A DNA stretch of 64,000 bases. Source: DYRB01 sp963845265 (GTDB lineage Bacteria > Pseudomonadota > Gammaproteobacteria > Chromatiales > Chromatiaceae). The translations under genes and the position numbers were made by a program. Shown here in pieces: positions 1 through 7,781 of the stretch (position 1 is its first letter; each line of letters opens with the position of its first letter). The notes below the pieces were generated by a model, which saw only the letters and a list, made by a program, of their open reading frames with translations, ran no database searches and was not told where the DNA came from. The DNA lies in assembly GCA_963845265.1 (NCBI GenBank), contig CAWJRN010000017.1, positions 1 to 64,000 on the forward strand. Reading direction: 5' to 3'.

Positions 1-355
1 CTCTCCGCCACACAACAACAAGAAAAACTTTGCGTGATAGATTGTTACGCTGGAGTGCGCCTTTCCGCCCGCCAGTCGATCCCCCAGGGTGACACGGGTT
101 TGGCCATCATCCGCTCTAGACCAGAGCAACCACCGCGCTGCAGGCGTGACTGAGTCGTCAGATCGAATGCGATCGTCCAGGAGCCAGCCCGGCGGCTGAT
201 TGGATACTCGCCAGTCAGATGCGGCTGATCTCGCCAACCCGCGATAATCGCTAACGTCGCTGTTTGGCAGGACGCTGGTACTGCCCAGTCCGAGCATTGC
301 AATTGGTCAGCCGGATGCCGTAGGCTCGGGCCGAGAAGCGGCGGTATGGCGGAAA
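1..355. other. upstream region without a convincing gene
   Basis: No reading frame here has family-like content. The antisense frame across it is arginine- and proline-rich and runs into the kinase gene. It probably carries the promoter of the kinase/regulator pair, but I cannot pick a convincing -35/-10 pair. Confidence 0.4.
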
Positions 356-1939
356 ATGGACAGGGAGGGAGAGCCTTTGCCCGAGCTCGATCAGTACAGA
401 ATATTGTTCGATCACTCACCGGTTTGCATCCACGAGATAGACACCGACGGCCGCATGGTGTCGATGAACCCCGCCGGGCTCAGGCTCATCGGGGTCACCG
501 ATCCGAATGAGATCGTCGGGGTCCGCTACTTGGACTTCGTAAGTCCTCAAGACCGCCAACGGATCGGGCGTCTCATGGCCCAGGCACTCGCCGGGCAAGC
601 CGCAGAATTCGAGTTTAGCGTTGCGGGGGCCAAGCGCACGCGCGTCTTTACCTCTTGCTTCATCCCACTGCCCAATGCGGCCGGCGACATCGTCAAGCTG
701 ATCGGCATTTCCGCCGATGTTTCGATGCGCGAGTCAGAGCAGGCCGAACTGCTCCGTATGAACCGGGCGCAAGCGGTCCTCGCACGCTGCAACCATAACC
801 TGGCTCGTGCGACCGACGAGAGGGATCTCCTGCAGGCCCTCTGCGACAACCTCGTAGACCTGGGAGGCTACGGTTTCGCCTGGATTGGATACATGCGCGA
901 GGGCAGTAGGCCTGGGGTGAATATGGTCGCCCACGCGGGTCTGGGGCATGCGGACTTCGCAGCCGCCGCGTTGGCGGCGACGAACGCCACCGACAGCCCA
1001 AGTGCCTGCCGGATCGCTATCCAAAGTGGACATCCGGTCATCGTCCGCGACATCGAGCATGAGCCGGAACTAGTCCCGTGGAGAGACATGGCGCTGCGGT
1101 TCGGATACCACTCCATGGTTGCCCTACCGCTCAAGGCGGAAGGGGGCGCCTTTGGTAACCTCAGCATCTTCTCGGCCGAGGTGGACGCCTTCGACGACCG
1201 GGAGGCCGCCTTGCTCACAGATCTCGCGGGGGATCTGGCGTACGGTATCCAGACCGTCAGGTCACGCGCGGCCCAGGCGCAGAAGGTCCGCCGGCTCAGG
1301 GAAGAGGCCGAGAAGGACGAGCGCAAGCGCATCGCGGCGACCTTGCACGACGTCGTCGGCCAATCCATGCAGGCCGTCAATCTCACGCTGAAGCGGCTGC
1401 GAGCATCGGCGGCAACCGGGTCGAAAATGCCCCGAGACCTGCTCGACGGAGCGATCGTCGAGGCCGGTACCGCTATCGGACAGCTTCGCGAGCTCAGCAC
1501 GGAACTGCGCCCGATCTTTCTCGAACGGATGCCGCTCGTCGATGCCATCCGTTTCCAGTGCAGCGCGTTCAGTGGGCGCACCGGGACCGAAATTTGCGTG
1601 CGTGCCCCGGATGCCAGCGTCGAACTGCCGGATCGGGTCAAGGAGCAGTGCTTTTTGAGCTTCCGCGAGGCATTGGCAAACGCGGTACGCCATGCGAAGG
1701 CCAACCGAGTCGACGTGATCCTGGACACCCCGTGGCCACGCAAATTGACCCTCAAGATCATCGACGACGGCGTAGGTTTTGACACGCACATCGCGTTTCA
1801 GCGCTCCGCCGGTCTCGGCCTGTCCATGATCCAAGAGCGCGCCGCGAGCGTCGGCGGCCAGGCGGAAATCGTCAGCATCCCCGGGAGCGGGACCTGCGTC
1901 ACCATTGATGTCCCGCTGACCATGGAGGCAACGCCGTGA
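356..1939 (+). CDS. PAS-GAF sensor histidine kinase (NarX/DegS-type HisKA_3)
   Basis: Predicted cytoplasmic sensor kinase of 527 aa with no membrane segment. A PAS domain covers about residues 12-125, a GAF domain about 150-295, a HisKA_3 dimerisation/phosphoacceptor helix about 318-385 and a GHKL ATPase domain about 425-520. The phosphoacceptor is likely His331 in the motif DERKRIAATLHD; the N box (REALANAVRHA), the DDGVGFD G1 box and the GLGLSMIQER G2 box are all visible. The stop overlaps the start of the response regulator by 4 nt (ATGA), so the two are translationally coupled. The start is uncertain: ATG at 356 has little upstream of it, while a GGGAGGGAGAG stretch inside the gene fits a TTG start at 377. 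The signal sensed cannot be told from sequence. Confidence 0.9.
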   Translation: MDREGEPLPELDQYRILFDHSPVCIHEIDTDGRMVSMNPAGLRLIGVTDPNEIVGVRYLDFVSPQDRQRIGRLMAQALAGQAAEFEFSVAGAKRTRVFTSCFIPLPNAAGDIVKLIGISADVSMRESEQAELLRMNRAQAVLARCNHNLARATDERDLLQALCDNLVDLGGYGFAWIGYMREGSRPGVNMVAHAGLGHADFAAAALAATNATDSPSACRIAIQSGHPVIVRDIEHEPELVPWRDMALRFGYHSMVALPLKAEGGAFGNLSIFSAEVDAFDDREAALLTDLAGDLAYGIQTVRSRAAQAQKVRRLREEAEKDERKRIAATLHDVVGQSMQAVNLTLKRLRASAATGSKMPRDLLDGAIVEAGTAIGQLRELSTELRPIFLERMPLVDAIRFQCSAFSGRTGTEICVRAPDASVELPDRVKEQCFLSFREALANAVRHAKANRVDVILDTPWPRKLTLKIIDDGVGFDTHIAFQRSAGLGLSMIQERAASVGGQAEIVSIPGSGTCVTIDVPLTMEATP

Positions 1940-2562
1940 CCATCAGCGTCATACTTGCCGACGACCACGCCGTGTTGCGACAAGGATTGGCTCCGCTGCT
2001 GGAGATGGAACCCGACATCGTCCTCCTCGCCCAGGGCGCCAACGGCCAAGAGGCGTGGCAGCAGATCCAGGCCCATCAACCCGATGTCGCCATCCTCGAT
2101 ATCGGCATGCCGGAGCTATCCGGCATCGAGGTGGCGCGCGAGGTCGCGGCGCAGGGGCTCGATACCCGAGTCGTGCTCCTGACCATGCGCGACGACCCCA
2201 ACGCCGCCGCCGACGCGCAGGAGGCCGGTGCTTCGGGCTACGTGTTGAAGGACAGCGCCTTTGAGGAGTTACTGCTCGCCGTACGGACCGTGGCCGCTGG
2301 CGGGACCTTCATGACCCCGTCCATCCAGGCCAAGCTGCGCGAACTCAAGCGCAGTGGAGGTACGACCGTCACCCTGTCGGCCAGGGAGCGCGAAGTCATC
2401 CGCCTGATCGCCCTGGGCAACAGCAGCAAAGAGATCGCCCGAATTTTAGACATCAGCCCGGCGACGGTCGGCACCTACCGCAATCGGCTGATGGAGAAGC
2501 TTTCGCTGCATACGGTTGCGGACGTGGTGCGGTATGCGGTTCGGGCGGGGATGGTGGATTGA
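1936..2562 (+). CDS. NarL/FixJ-family response regulator
   Basis: 208-aa two-component response regulator, the partner of the kinase whose stop codon it overlaps. The receiver domain covers about residues 3-120, with acidic residues D9/D10, phosphoacceptor D55 (in ILDIGMPE), and the conserved T (LLTM) and K (VLKD) positions. A LuxR-type HTH lies at about 145-205 (LSAREREVIRLIALGNSSKEIA, then SPATVGTYRNRLMEKL). Such regulators bind DNA as dimers after phosphorylation. Targets are unknown; the sulfur genes that follow are candidates by position only. About 900 bp of non-coding sequence follows. Confidence 0.93.
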   Translation: MTISVILADDHAVLRQGLAPLLEMEPDIVLLAQGANGQEAWQQIQAHQPDVAILDIGMPELSGIEVAREVAAQGLDTRVVLLTMRDDPNAAADAQEAGASGYVLKDSAFEELLLAVRTVAAGGTFMTPSIQAKLRELKRSGGTTVTLSAREREVIRLIALGNSSKEIARILDISPATVGTYRNRLMEKLSLHTVADVVRYAVRAGMVD

Positions 2563-3480
2563 TCGGTTGTCCGAACTGTTACGCCCATGCGCCGAAGGCA
2601 TCGGACGCCGCTTCGTGGCACTCGTACGGCGCTTTACCGGAATCCGCGAGGCCGTCGTCCTAGCAGGATGCGGGGCCCATCCCCGCCGCCCTGACCGGCG
2701 GGACATTCTGATTGCTCACCGGAGGTAGTCGTACCGCCGTCCCCGGACGAATTCACCTGATACGGTTGCTGCGCTTACTCCGACTCCGCTGAAGTCATAG
2801 CTGCGTGCAAGCTGCAGGAGTCAGAGGACAGGACGACCCCGCCGATCAACGATTTCGCAGGTCAGCGGCGGATGAGGGAACTTCTCGACCGCCGGTTTCA
2901 AGTCAGCATGTCGCATGCGTCCAGCGCGACCAAAGCCCTCCCCCGCACCTTTCATGCTTTGTCCCAGATCAATCTGCGTGTCGGTAGATTCACCCACACA
3001 ATTGTAGGTTGATCGTACGGCAGCGCGGATACTTCCTGCCAAGTATCTTTAACATCGACGATCCGGATGGGAAGTGCTGTCCGGTATTGGAACCAGCCGC
3101 GGGAAGGCAAAGCAAGCCGACTCAGGGAGGGGGAATGGAGCAACGGCAGGGCAAAGATCCGGGTGAGATCAGGAGTGCTGCATTGCAGGACCTGACCCTC
3201 CGTCTCTTGCGGGAAGAAGCCTTTAACAAGGATCGTATCACTGCAAAACTTGATGAGCATCTCGCCGCCCCGCCAGAGGCTCCTTTCCAAAGATTGCGGC
3301 AGCCAGGATTTCGCTGTCGATTGCGAGATTGGTAACGACGCCACTCGAAATGCTGCTGACTGGCATTTCAATGGATCTCGTAGCCTAGCAAGAATGAGGA
3401 AACGTCAGGAACCAATCGTTACACCGATGAGGAACGCATACCCTCCGCCAATACCATAAGATCCCAGAGGAGATGGAGCC
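2563..3480. other. long intergenic region with degenerate repeats
   Basis: About 0.9 kb without a gene I can support; short frames on both strands lack family-like composition. It contains copy A of a repeat module (2943-3028) that recurs at 6388-6497, and a short ACCGGAGGT-containing stretch at 2718 that weakly resembles the direct repeat at 6267 and 6746. A purine-rich stretch (GGAGATGGAGCC) just before 3481 serves the next gene. Confidence 0.5.
2943..3028. repeat. 24-bp-period direct repeat module, copy A
   Basis: Two related units start at 2979 (TGTCGGTAGATT) and 3003 (TGTAGGTTGATC), exactly 24 bp apart. They are preceded by a GATCAATCTGCG stretch. The same order (GATCAATCTGC, then 24-bp-spaced TGTxGGTT units, then GTAC-GCAGC) recurs at 6388-6497. 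The module lies about 450 bp upstream of the DsrC-like gene. It could be an operator array or the relic of a duplicated element. Confidence 0.55.
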
Positions 3481-3825
3481 ATGCAGACCAAGAACATCCA
3501 GCACGAGCCGCGCGAGCACCGCCCACCGATCGTCTTCGATGCCGACGGCTTCCTGATCGACCCGAGCACATGGAGCCGACAGGTGGCTCGCGTGATCGCC
3601 GAGATGGACGAAATCGACCCCCTCGGCCCGGACCACTGGTCGGTGATCTATTACCTTCGCGAGCATCGACTCACCTACGGCTCCATTCCTCCAATGAGCC
3701 AGGTCTGCCGCACGGCCCACCTGGGCAAGTATGCAGTCCACCGGCTCTTCGGCGGCTGCCGCTCCGCCTGGCGCATCGCGGGTCTGCCCAACCCAGGCGA
3801 AGAGGCGCTGACCTACATGAGCTAA
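3481..3825 (+). CDS. DsrC/TusE-family protein lacking the redox cysteines
   Basis: 114-aa protein with the DsrC/TusE fold signature: DADGFLIDPSTWS near residues 20-32, DHWSVIYYLREHR at 51-63, and the C-terminal RIAGLPNP at 98-105. True DsrC carries two redox cysteines, one just before RIAGLP and one next to last, and these carry sulfur between proteins. Here the first position is Trp97 and the C-terminal tail (GEEALTYMS) has no Cys; C76 and C93 lie elsewhere. It is therefore unlikely to be a sulfur carrier. It may belong to the cysteine-free DsrC relatives thought to be regulatory (RspA-like), which is inference. GC-rich with codon use like its neighbours. A 157-bp palindromic element begins at the base after the stop codon, and a flavoprotein disulfide reductase follows. 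Confidence 0.85.
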   Translation: MQTKNIQHEPREHRPPIVFDADGFLIDPSTWSRQVARVIAEMDEIDPLGPDHWSVIYYLREHRLTYGSIPPMSQVCRTAHLGKYAVHRLFGGCRSAWRIAGLPNPGEEALTYMS

Positions 3826-3982
3826 GGCGATTTCTGTCAATTCTCATACCATCCTGCTTGTCTTTTCGCCCGGCTTCGGCGTCGCGACAACAGTTGCATA
3901 GTGCGACTATGCGCCTGCTGTCACTCCTTGAAGCCGAACGAAAATCCGGCGCAATCTGGTATGAGAATCTCCGGCAATCGCC
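3826..3982. repeat. 157-bp long imperfect palindrome, MITE-like
   Basis: The ends 3826-3851 and 3957-3982 form a terminal inverted repeat: both read GGCGATT at the tip and ATTCTCATACCA at the inner edge when read inward. Pairing continues inside (TTTTCG..CGGCTTC against GAAGCCGAACGAAAA; GACAACAG against CTGCTGTC). The centre is a perfect small palindrome, GCATAG-TGCGA-CTATGC. The element could fold end to end as RNA or DNA. It starts immediately after the TAA of the DsrC-like gene. It could be a miniature inverted-repeat transposon or an mRNA 3'-end/processing hairpin; there is no T-run for a classical terminator. Confidence 0.75.
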
Positions 3983-4091
3983 TAAGACGAGGACCGCGGG
4001 ACGCCGACGGGGCAAGCCACCTCGACCGCGGCCCTGCTGTCACTCACTCGTCCCTCCGCACCCCCACCCAAAAACTCTCGGAGACATGAAG

Positions 4092-5582
4092 ATGAAACGC
4101 CAGGTCGATGTCGCGGTGATCGGCGCGGGACACGCAGGGCTGAATGCCATCAAGGAGATTCGCAAGGTCACCGACAACTACGTGCTGATCAACGGCGGGC
4201 ATCTCGGCACCACCTGTGCGCGAATTGGCTGCATGCCTTCCAAGGTCGCATTGCATCTGGGCGAGACGCGCAGCAACGGGGCCCATGGTCCCGGGCTTGG
4301 CATCGCGGGAGGGGAGACCATCAGAGTCGACACTGCCAAGGCCATGGAGCGTATCCGGGACTTGCGCGATCTGTTCGTCGATCTCATCCTCGCCAATACC
4401 ACGGACGACATGGGCGACAAGCTCATCGAGGGCTATGCGGAGCTCGTCGATCCGCGCACCATCCGGGTCGGCAACCAAACCATCCACACTGGAGCCACGG
4501 TCATAGCGACCGGGGCGTCCTCGTTCATACCGCCGGAGTGGCAAGCCTTCGAGGACGGCATCCTAACCGTCGAGACCTTATTCGAGCAGGAGACCCTCCC
4601 CGAGTCCATCGCCGTCCTGGGGCTCGGCCCCATGGGGATCGAGCTGGCTCAGGCCTTGCACGGACTGGGCGCCAGGGTCGTTGGCGTCGAGCGGGGCGAC
4701 GCCATCGCGCGCATCGACGACCCCGTCGTCAATAGCATGGCCATCGAGATCATGGCGCGAGGCTTCCCCCTTTGGCTCGGGGCGGACGTCCGCGTTGACC
4801 GGCAGGGCGACGGATTCCGGGTCAGTTCGGGCGAGCGCGAGACCCAGGTGGACAAGCTGCTGGTTGCCGTGGGCCGTCACCCGAACCTCCGCGGGATGGG
4901 GCTGGAGCGCCTGGGGGTCACAACCAACCACCAAGGCGTGCCGGAGCACCACCCACACACCATGCAGGTCGGCTCTCTGCCCATCTACATCGCGGGCGAC
5001 GCTGGCGGCGGGCTGTCCACGTTGCAGAGAGCGGCCGACCAGGGACGCATCGCCGGACACAATGCCGCACGCGGCGGTGCGACGGCGTTTAAACCCAAGA
5101 CCAATATGTCCATCGTGTTCTGCAACCCGAACGTCGCATCGGTCGGGGCCTCATGGTCCGACCTGGACCCGGAAGCCACCGCCGTCGGACAGGTTCGCTT
5201 TGGACCCGTGGGACGTGCGGTGATCGCCGGAAGGAACCGCGGGGTGTTGCGGCTTTATGCTGATAAGCAATCCGGGCAGATCCTGGGTGCCGCCATGGTC
5301 GGCGCCGAATGCGAGCACCTTGCCCACCTGGTCGCGTGGGCCGTGGAGGCGGGCATGACGGTGACCGAGGCCCTGCGGATGCCCTATTACCACCCTGTTT
5401 ACGAGGAAGCGATTCAGGACGCGCTGTACGACCTGGATCGGCATCTGAACGGGACCGACTCAAGCATGGTGCAGTTCAAGCGCCTGGAACCGGTGGCAGC
5501 CGTCGGCGTGCATGGCCGCCGATTCTTGGCCCCATTGCATTCGGTTCGGGCTTGGGGTCGGAGGAATTTCCTTGGAGGGTAG
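4092..5582 (+). CDS. flavoprotein disulfide reductase (dihydrolipoamide dehydrogenase-like)
   Basis: About 496 aa, class I pyridine nucleotide-disulfide oxidoreductase. The FAD-binding GAGHAG is near residues 11-16, the redox disulfide is C42-x4-C47 (TTCARIGCMPSK), a second Rossmann motif (GLGPMGIELA) binds NAD(P)H, and the C-terminal dimerisation domain keeps the catalytic His-Glu pair in YYHPVYEEAIQ. Lipoamide dehydrogenases with these features reoxidise dihydrolipoyl groups with NAD+. The substrate here could be lipoate, a persulfide or another dithiol. Because it follows a DsrC-family gene, a role in sulfur-compound metabolism is plausible but inferred. Start choice: GGAG at 4080-4083 is 8 nt before ATG 4092 and only 2 nt before ATG 4086. 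The last 30 residues extend past the family core. Confidence 0.88.
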   Translation: MKRQVDVAVIGAGHAGLNAIKEIRKVTDNYVLINGGHLGTTCARIGCMPSKVALHLGETRSNGAHGPGLGIAGGETIRVDTAKAMERIRDLRDLFVDLILANTTDDMGDKLIEGYAELVDPRTIRVGNQTIHTGATVIATGASSFIPPEWQAFEDGILTVETLFEQETLPESIAVLGLGPMGIELAQALHGLGARVVGVERGDAIARIDDPVVNSMAIEIMARGFPLWLGADVRVDRQGDGFRVSSGERETQVDKLLVAVGRHPNLRGMGLERLGVTTNHQGVPEHHPHTMQVGSLPIYIAGDAGGGLSTLQRAADQGRIAGHNAARGGATAFKPKTNMSIVFCNPNVASVGASWSDLDPEATAVGQVRFGPVGRAVIAGRNRGVLRLYADKQSGQILGAAMVGAECEHLAHLVAWAVEAGMTVTEALRMPYYHPVYEEAIQDALYDLDRHLNGTDSSMVQFKRLEPVAAVGVHGRRFLAPLHSVRAWGRRNFLGG

Positions 5583-5794
5583 GTGGCTCCGCCATGCGAC
5601 GGGGCAGCGTCCCGGGACACCCCGCAGTGGTGCCCAGAGGCGGCCGCGATCAGGGATGCCCGGGAGAGGTGGCTAGCCGCGGGTCTGGCCGGTGCTGCGC
5701 GCGGGTCGTCCGCAAGTTATTAAGAGTTCCCCACGCCCGAGCGGGCCGACGCAAAGGGCCGCCCCATCCAATGAGAAGGCCTCAGGAGTCAACG

Positions 5795-6055
5795 ATGAGC
5801 TGCATGATCCCGGCTGCCTGCGTTTTCTGCCGGCACTATCACAAGGAGCGCAACGAGCACAGCGACGAGTTGCCGAGCTGCGACGCCTTCGACGCCATTC
5901 CCGACCAGATCTTCATGGGCGAAGTCGATCACACGGAACCTTTGCAAGGCGACAACGGGGTGCAGTTTCAGCTCAGAGAAGAGTATCGGGAAGATTTCAT
6001 GGAACTCAACGAAGTGCGCGCGGAGATGGGACTGCGGGTTTACCGCGCGCCGTAA
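5795..6055 (+). CDS. small hypothetical protein with CxxC motif
   Basis: 86 aa, start supported by AGGAG at 5784-5788 (6-nt spacer). The N-terminus has a cysteine/histidine cluster, C-MIPAA-CVFCRHYH, with another Cys about residue 30 (LPSCDAF). This could bind zinc or an Fe-S centre. The rest is acidic with a helical C-terminal half (EEYREDFMELNEVRAEMGLRV). No signal peptide. I do not recognise the family. It lies about 210 bp downstream of the disulfide reductase and may be cotranscribed with it. Confidence 0.65.
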   Translation: MSCMIPAACVFCRHYHKERNEHSDELPSCDAFDAIPDQIFMGEVDHTEPLQGDNGVQFQLREEYREDFMELNEVRAEMGLRVYRAP

Positions 6056-6266
6056 CGACGACCTGCGGTGCGGCGGATTGCTCTCTGCCTAGTTCTGGCC
6101 GGTTGCAGTGGGTCTGCCCTGTCGCAGGTCGGGGCGGCCGGGCGGCCCGCTGGTGGCGCGAGACCCGAAGCGGACATCACCCTGCTGCCTCCGACGGTCT
6201 GCCATCACGCTGAAAGCTTCCGGCGCTTGGCCGGCAACAACCCTGGACCTTGGGGCATAGCTGACT

Positions 6267-6303
6267 GATACCACAGGGCCTAACCGGAGGTCGCTATCGC
6301 GGC
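6267..6303. repeat. 37-bp direct repeat, copy 1
   Basis: Matches 6746-6782 at about 32 of 37 positions by eye. The last 21 bases, starting ACCGGAGGTCGC, are identical. The copies are 479 bp apart and bracket the 24-bp repeat module. Confidence 0.8.
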
Positions 6304-6387
6304 CAATTGCGTTGCACGTGGGGGAACGCCTGATCGCTGGTTCTGGGTCAGCACCGTCAAGTGAGCCCAGCGCATCTCTAACCACTC

Positions 6388-6497
6388 CCGCACCCTTCAC
6401 TCATTGTCACCGATCAATCTGCATGTCGGTTCAATTACCTAGGCCTTTGTCGGTTGAGTCACCTACACCCTTGTAGGTTGATGGTACCGCAGCACTG
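6388..6497. repeat. 24-bp-period direct repeat module, copy B
   Basis: Three related units start at 6424 (TGTCGGTTCAAT), 6448 (TGTCGGTTGAGT) and 6472 (TGTAGGTTGATG), each exactly 24 bp apart, with CACCTACA/TACCTAGG-type sequence between them. Copy A at 2943 has two such units. Iteron-like spacing of just over two helical turns suggests protein binding on one DNA face. It lies about 320 bp upstream of the SoxYZ-type gene. Confidence 0.6.
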
Positions 6498-6745
6498 AAG
6501 CGTCCTACTGCACTAACCTTCACGTCATCGGTACGGTGGGCGAGTTCTCTCGGGGGTTCGAACGAGCCGAGATGCGCGGAAAGACAACAAAGTCGACTGC
6601 GGGGAGCGAGTGGAAGGTGAACTCAATATCCATGGTTGGATCAGGCCGAAATACCTTACGGCAAGATTCCCACCAATGCCTTTCAGTAGGCTCGCGCCTC
6701 TCATGAGCGTGTTTCGAAACCCTCAAAAAGTAGTCGACTAATAGC

Positions 6746-6782
6746 GATTCCAAAGACCCTGACCGGAGGTCGCTATCGCGGC
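6746..6782. repeat. 37-bp direct repeat, copy 2
   Basis: Partner of 6267-6303. It ends 37 bp before the start codon at 6820, so it may overlap the promoter or leader of the SoxYZ-type gene. Confidence 0.8.
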
Positions 6783-6819
6783 AGGGCGTCATCTATCATC
6801 AATGTGTTGGAGGATGACC

Positions 6820-7641
6820 ATGAGCATTACACGCAGAACCTTTGTCCGGGCAACTGTGAGCAGTATGGCTGTATCGACGGGTATGGGCGCGGGCATTTTT
6901 GCATCCCGCAGTGTGGCGGCGGCGCTCCCGGCACAGACCTTCTTTGCGACGTCGCCGGATGCGGCTATCAGTGCGGTCCTGGGAACTGACCAGAGTACGC
7001 CAGACCCCGCGGTAGAGCTGGATGTGGCAGGCATGGTGGAAACAGCGGATGTTGTGCCGGTGTCCGTGAGCACGACCCTGGACGACGTAGCATCCATTAC
7101 CATCGTTGCAGACAACAATCCAAATCCGATCATCGCGCACTACCGGTTGGATCCACGGTTGCAGCCCTACGTGGCGACCCGCGTGCGTCTGGCTAAGTCG
7201 GGTGACGTTCGCGCGCTGGTCATGGCCGGTAAGTCAGTCCACGGTACCAGCAAGAATGTGGAAATTAGCATCAGTGGCTGTGGCGACCCAGAGGCAGATG
7301 CCCAGCCAGGGCCGCGGGACAAAACGATGTCCGATGCCATTCGCATGAAGCTTACGAAGGCCGACGGCGGCGTGGTCGTACGAGCCCTGGTCACTCACCC
7401 GATGACGCCGCCACGCAACCCCGCGGCGCAGGGATCTGCAGTGTCTGGGGCCTTTATCAATGAAGTCAGGGCGGAGCTGAACGGCAAGACTGTCCTAACC
7501 GGAGAATGGAGCGCAGGCGTGGCGCAGAATCCGTACTTGGCGTTCAAGATTCGGCAGGCAACCCCAGGCGACGTCATCCGTCTAACTTGGACTGACAGTG
7601 CCGGAAACAACGGTTCATCGCAGGCCACGGTCGACGCTTAG
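6820..7641 (+). CDS. Tat-exported SoxY-SoxZ fusion carrier protein
   Basis: 273 aa. A twin-arginine signal (SITRRTFVRA) is followed by a hydrophobic stretch and an Ala-rich cleavage region around residues 30-38. Residues about 45-155 match SoxY and end in NVEISISGCGD, where Cys154 occupies the place of the SoxY swinging-arm cysteine. About 170-273 is a SoxZ-like immunoglobulin fold (IRMKLTKADGGVVVRALVTHPM). In Sox systems SoxYZ carries sulfur intermediates on a free C-terminal GGCGG arm in the periplasm. Here the arm is internal, between the two domains, and Cys154 is the only cysteine. GGAGG at 6809-6813 fits ATG 6820 best. The cytochrome c-rhodanese gene follows by 140 bp. Known fused SoxYZ-like carriers also occur beside quinoprotein dehydrogenases; none is visible here. 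Confidence 0.85.
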   Translation: MSITRRTFVRATVSSMAVSTGMGAGIFASRSVAAALPAQTFFATSPDAAISAVLGTDQSTPDPAVELDVAGMVETADVVPVSVSTTLDDVASITIVADNNPNPIIAHYRLDPRLQPYVATRVRLAKSGDVRALVMAGKSVHGTSKNVEISISGCGDPEADAQPGPRDKTMSDAIRMKLTKADGGVVVRALVTHPMTPPRNPAAQGSAVSGAFINEVRAELNGKTVLTGEWSAGVAQNPYLAFKIRQATPGDVIRLTWTDSAGNNGSSQATVDA

Positions 7642-7781
7642 ATCGATAGAACGATCGCCAAACCCATTGGGTCCGGTTTTCCTACCCCCTCCCCTAATGG
7701 GCCCAGCGATGGAACTGATGACCCCAAGGAAGGGGTCAGCACCCCCCGTCCGACTTTGCTTAGCCCTAGAGGAGCAGCCCT

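Larger units (their letters stand above)
6056..6819. other. intergenic region with nested direct repeats
   Basis: About 760 bp. It holds two copies of a 37-bp direct repeat (6267 and 6746) around copy B of the 24-bp-period module (6388-6497). A 66-residue frame from a GTG at 6068 begins like a lipoprotein (LVLAGC) but has no RBS and no coherent mature part, so I do not call it a gene. The region is the likely promoter and regulatory space of the SoxYZ-type gene at 6820. Confidence 0.5.

Noticed and set aside
6068..6268. 66-residue frame beginning like a lipoprotein (LVLAGC)
   Set aside because: GTG start without an RBS, no coherent mature part, and it runs into the direct repeat; chance is likely.
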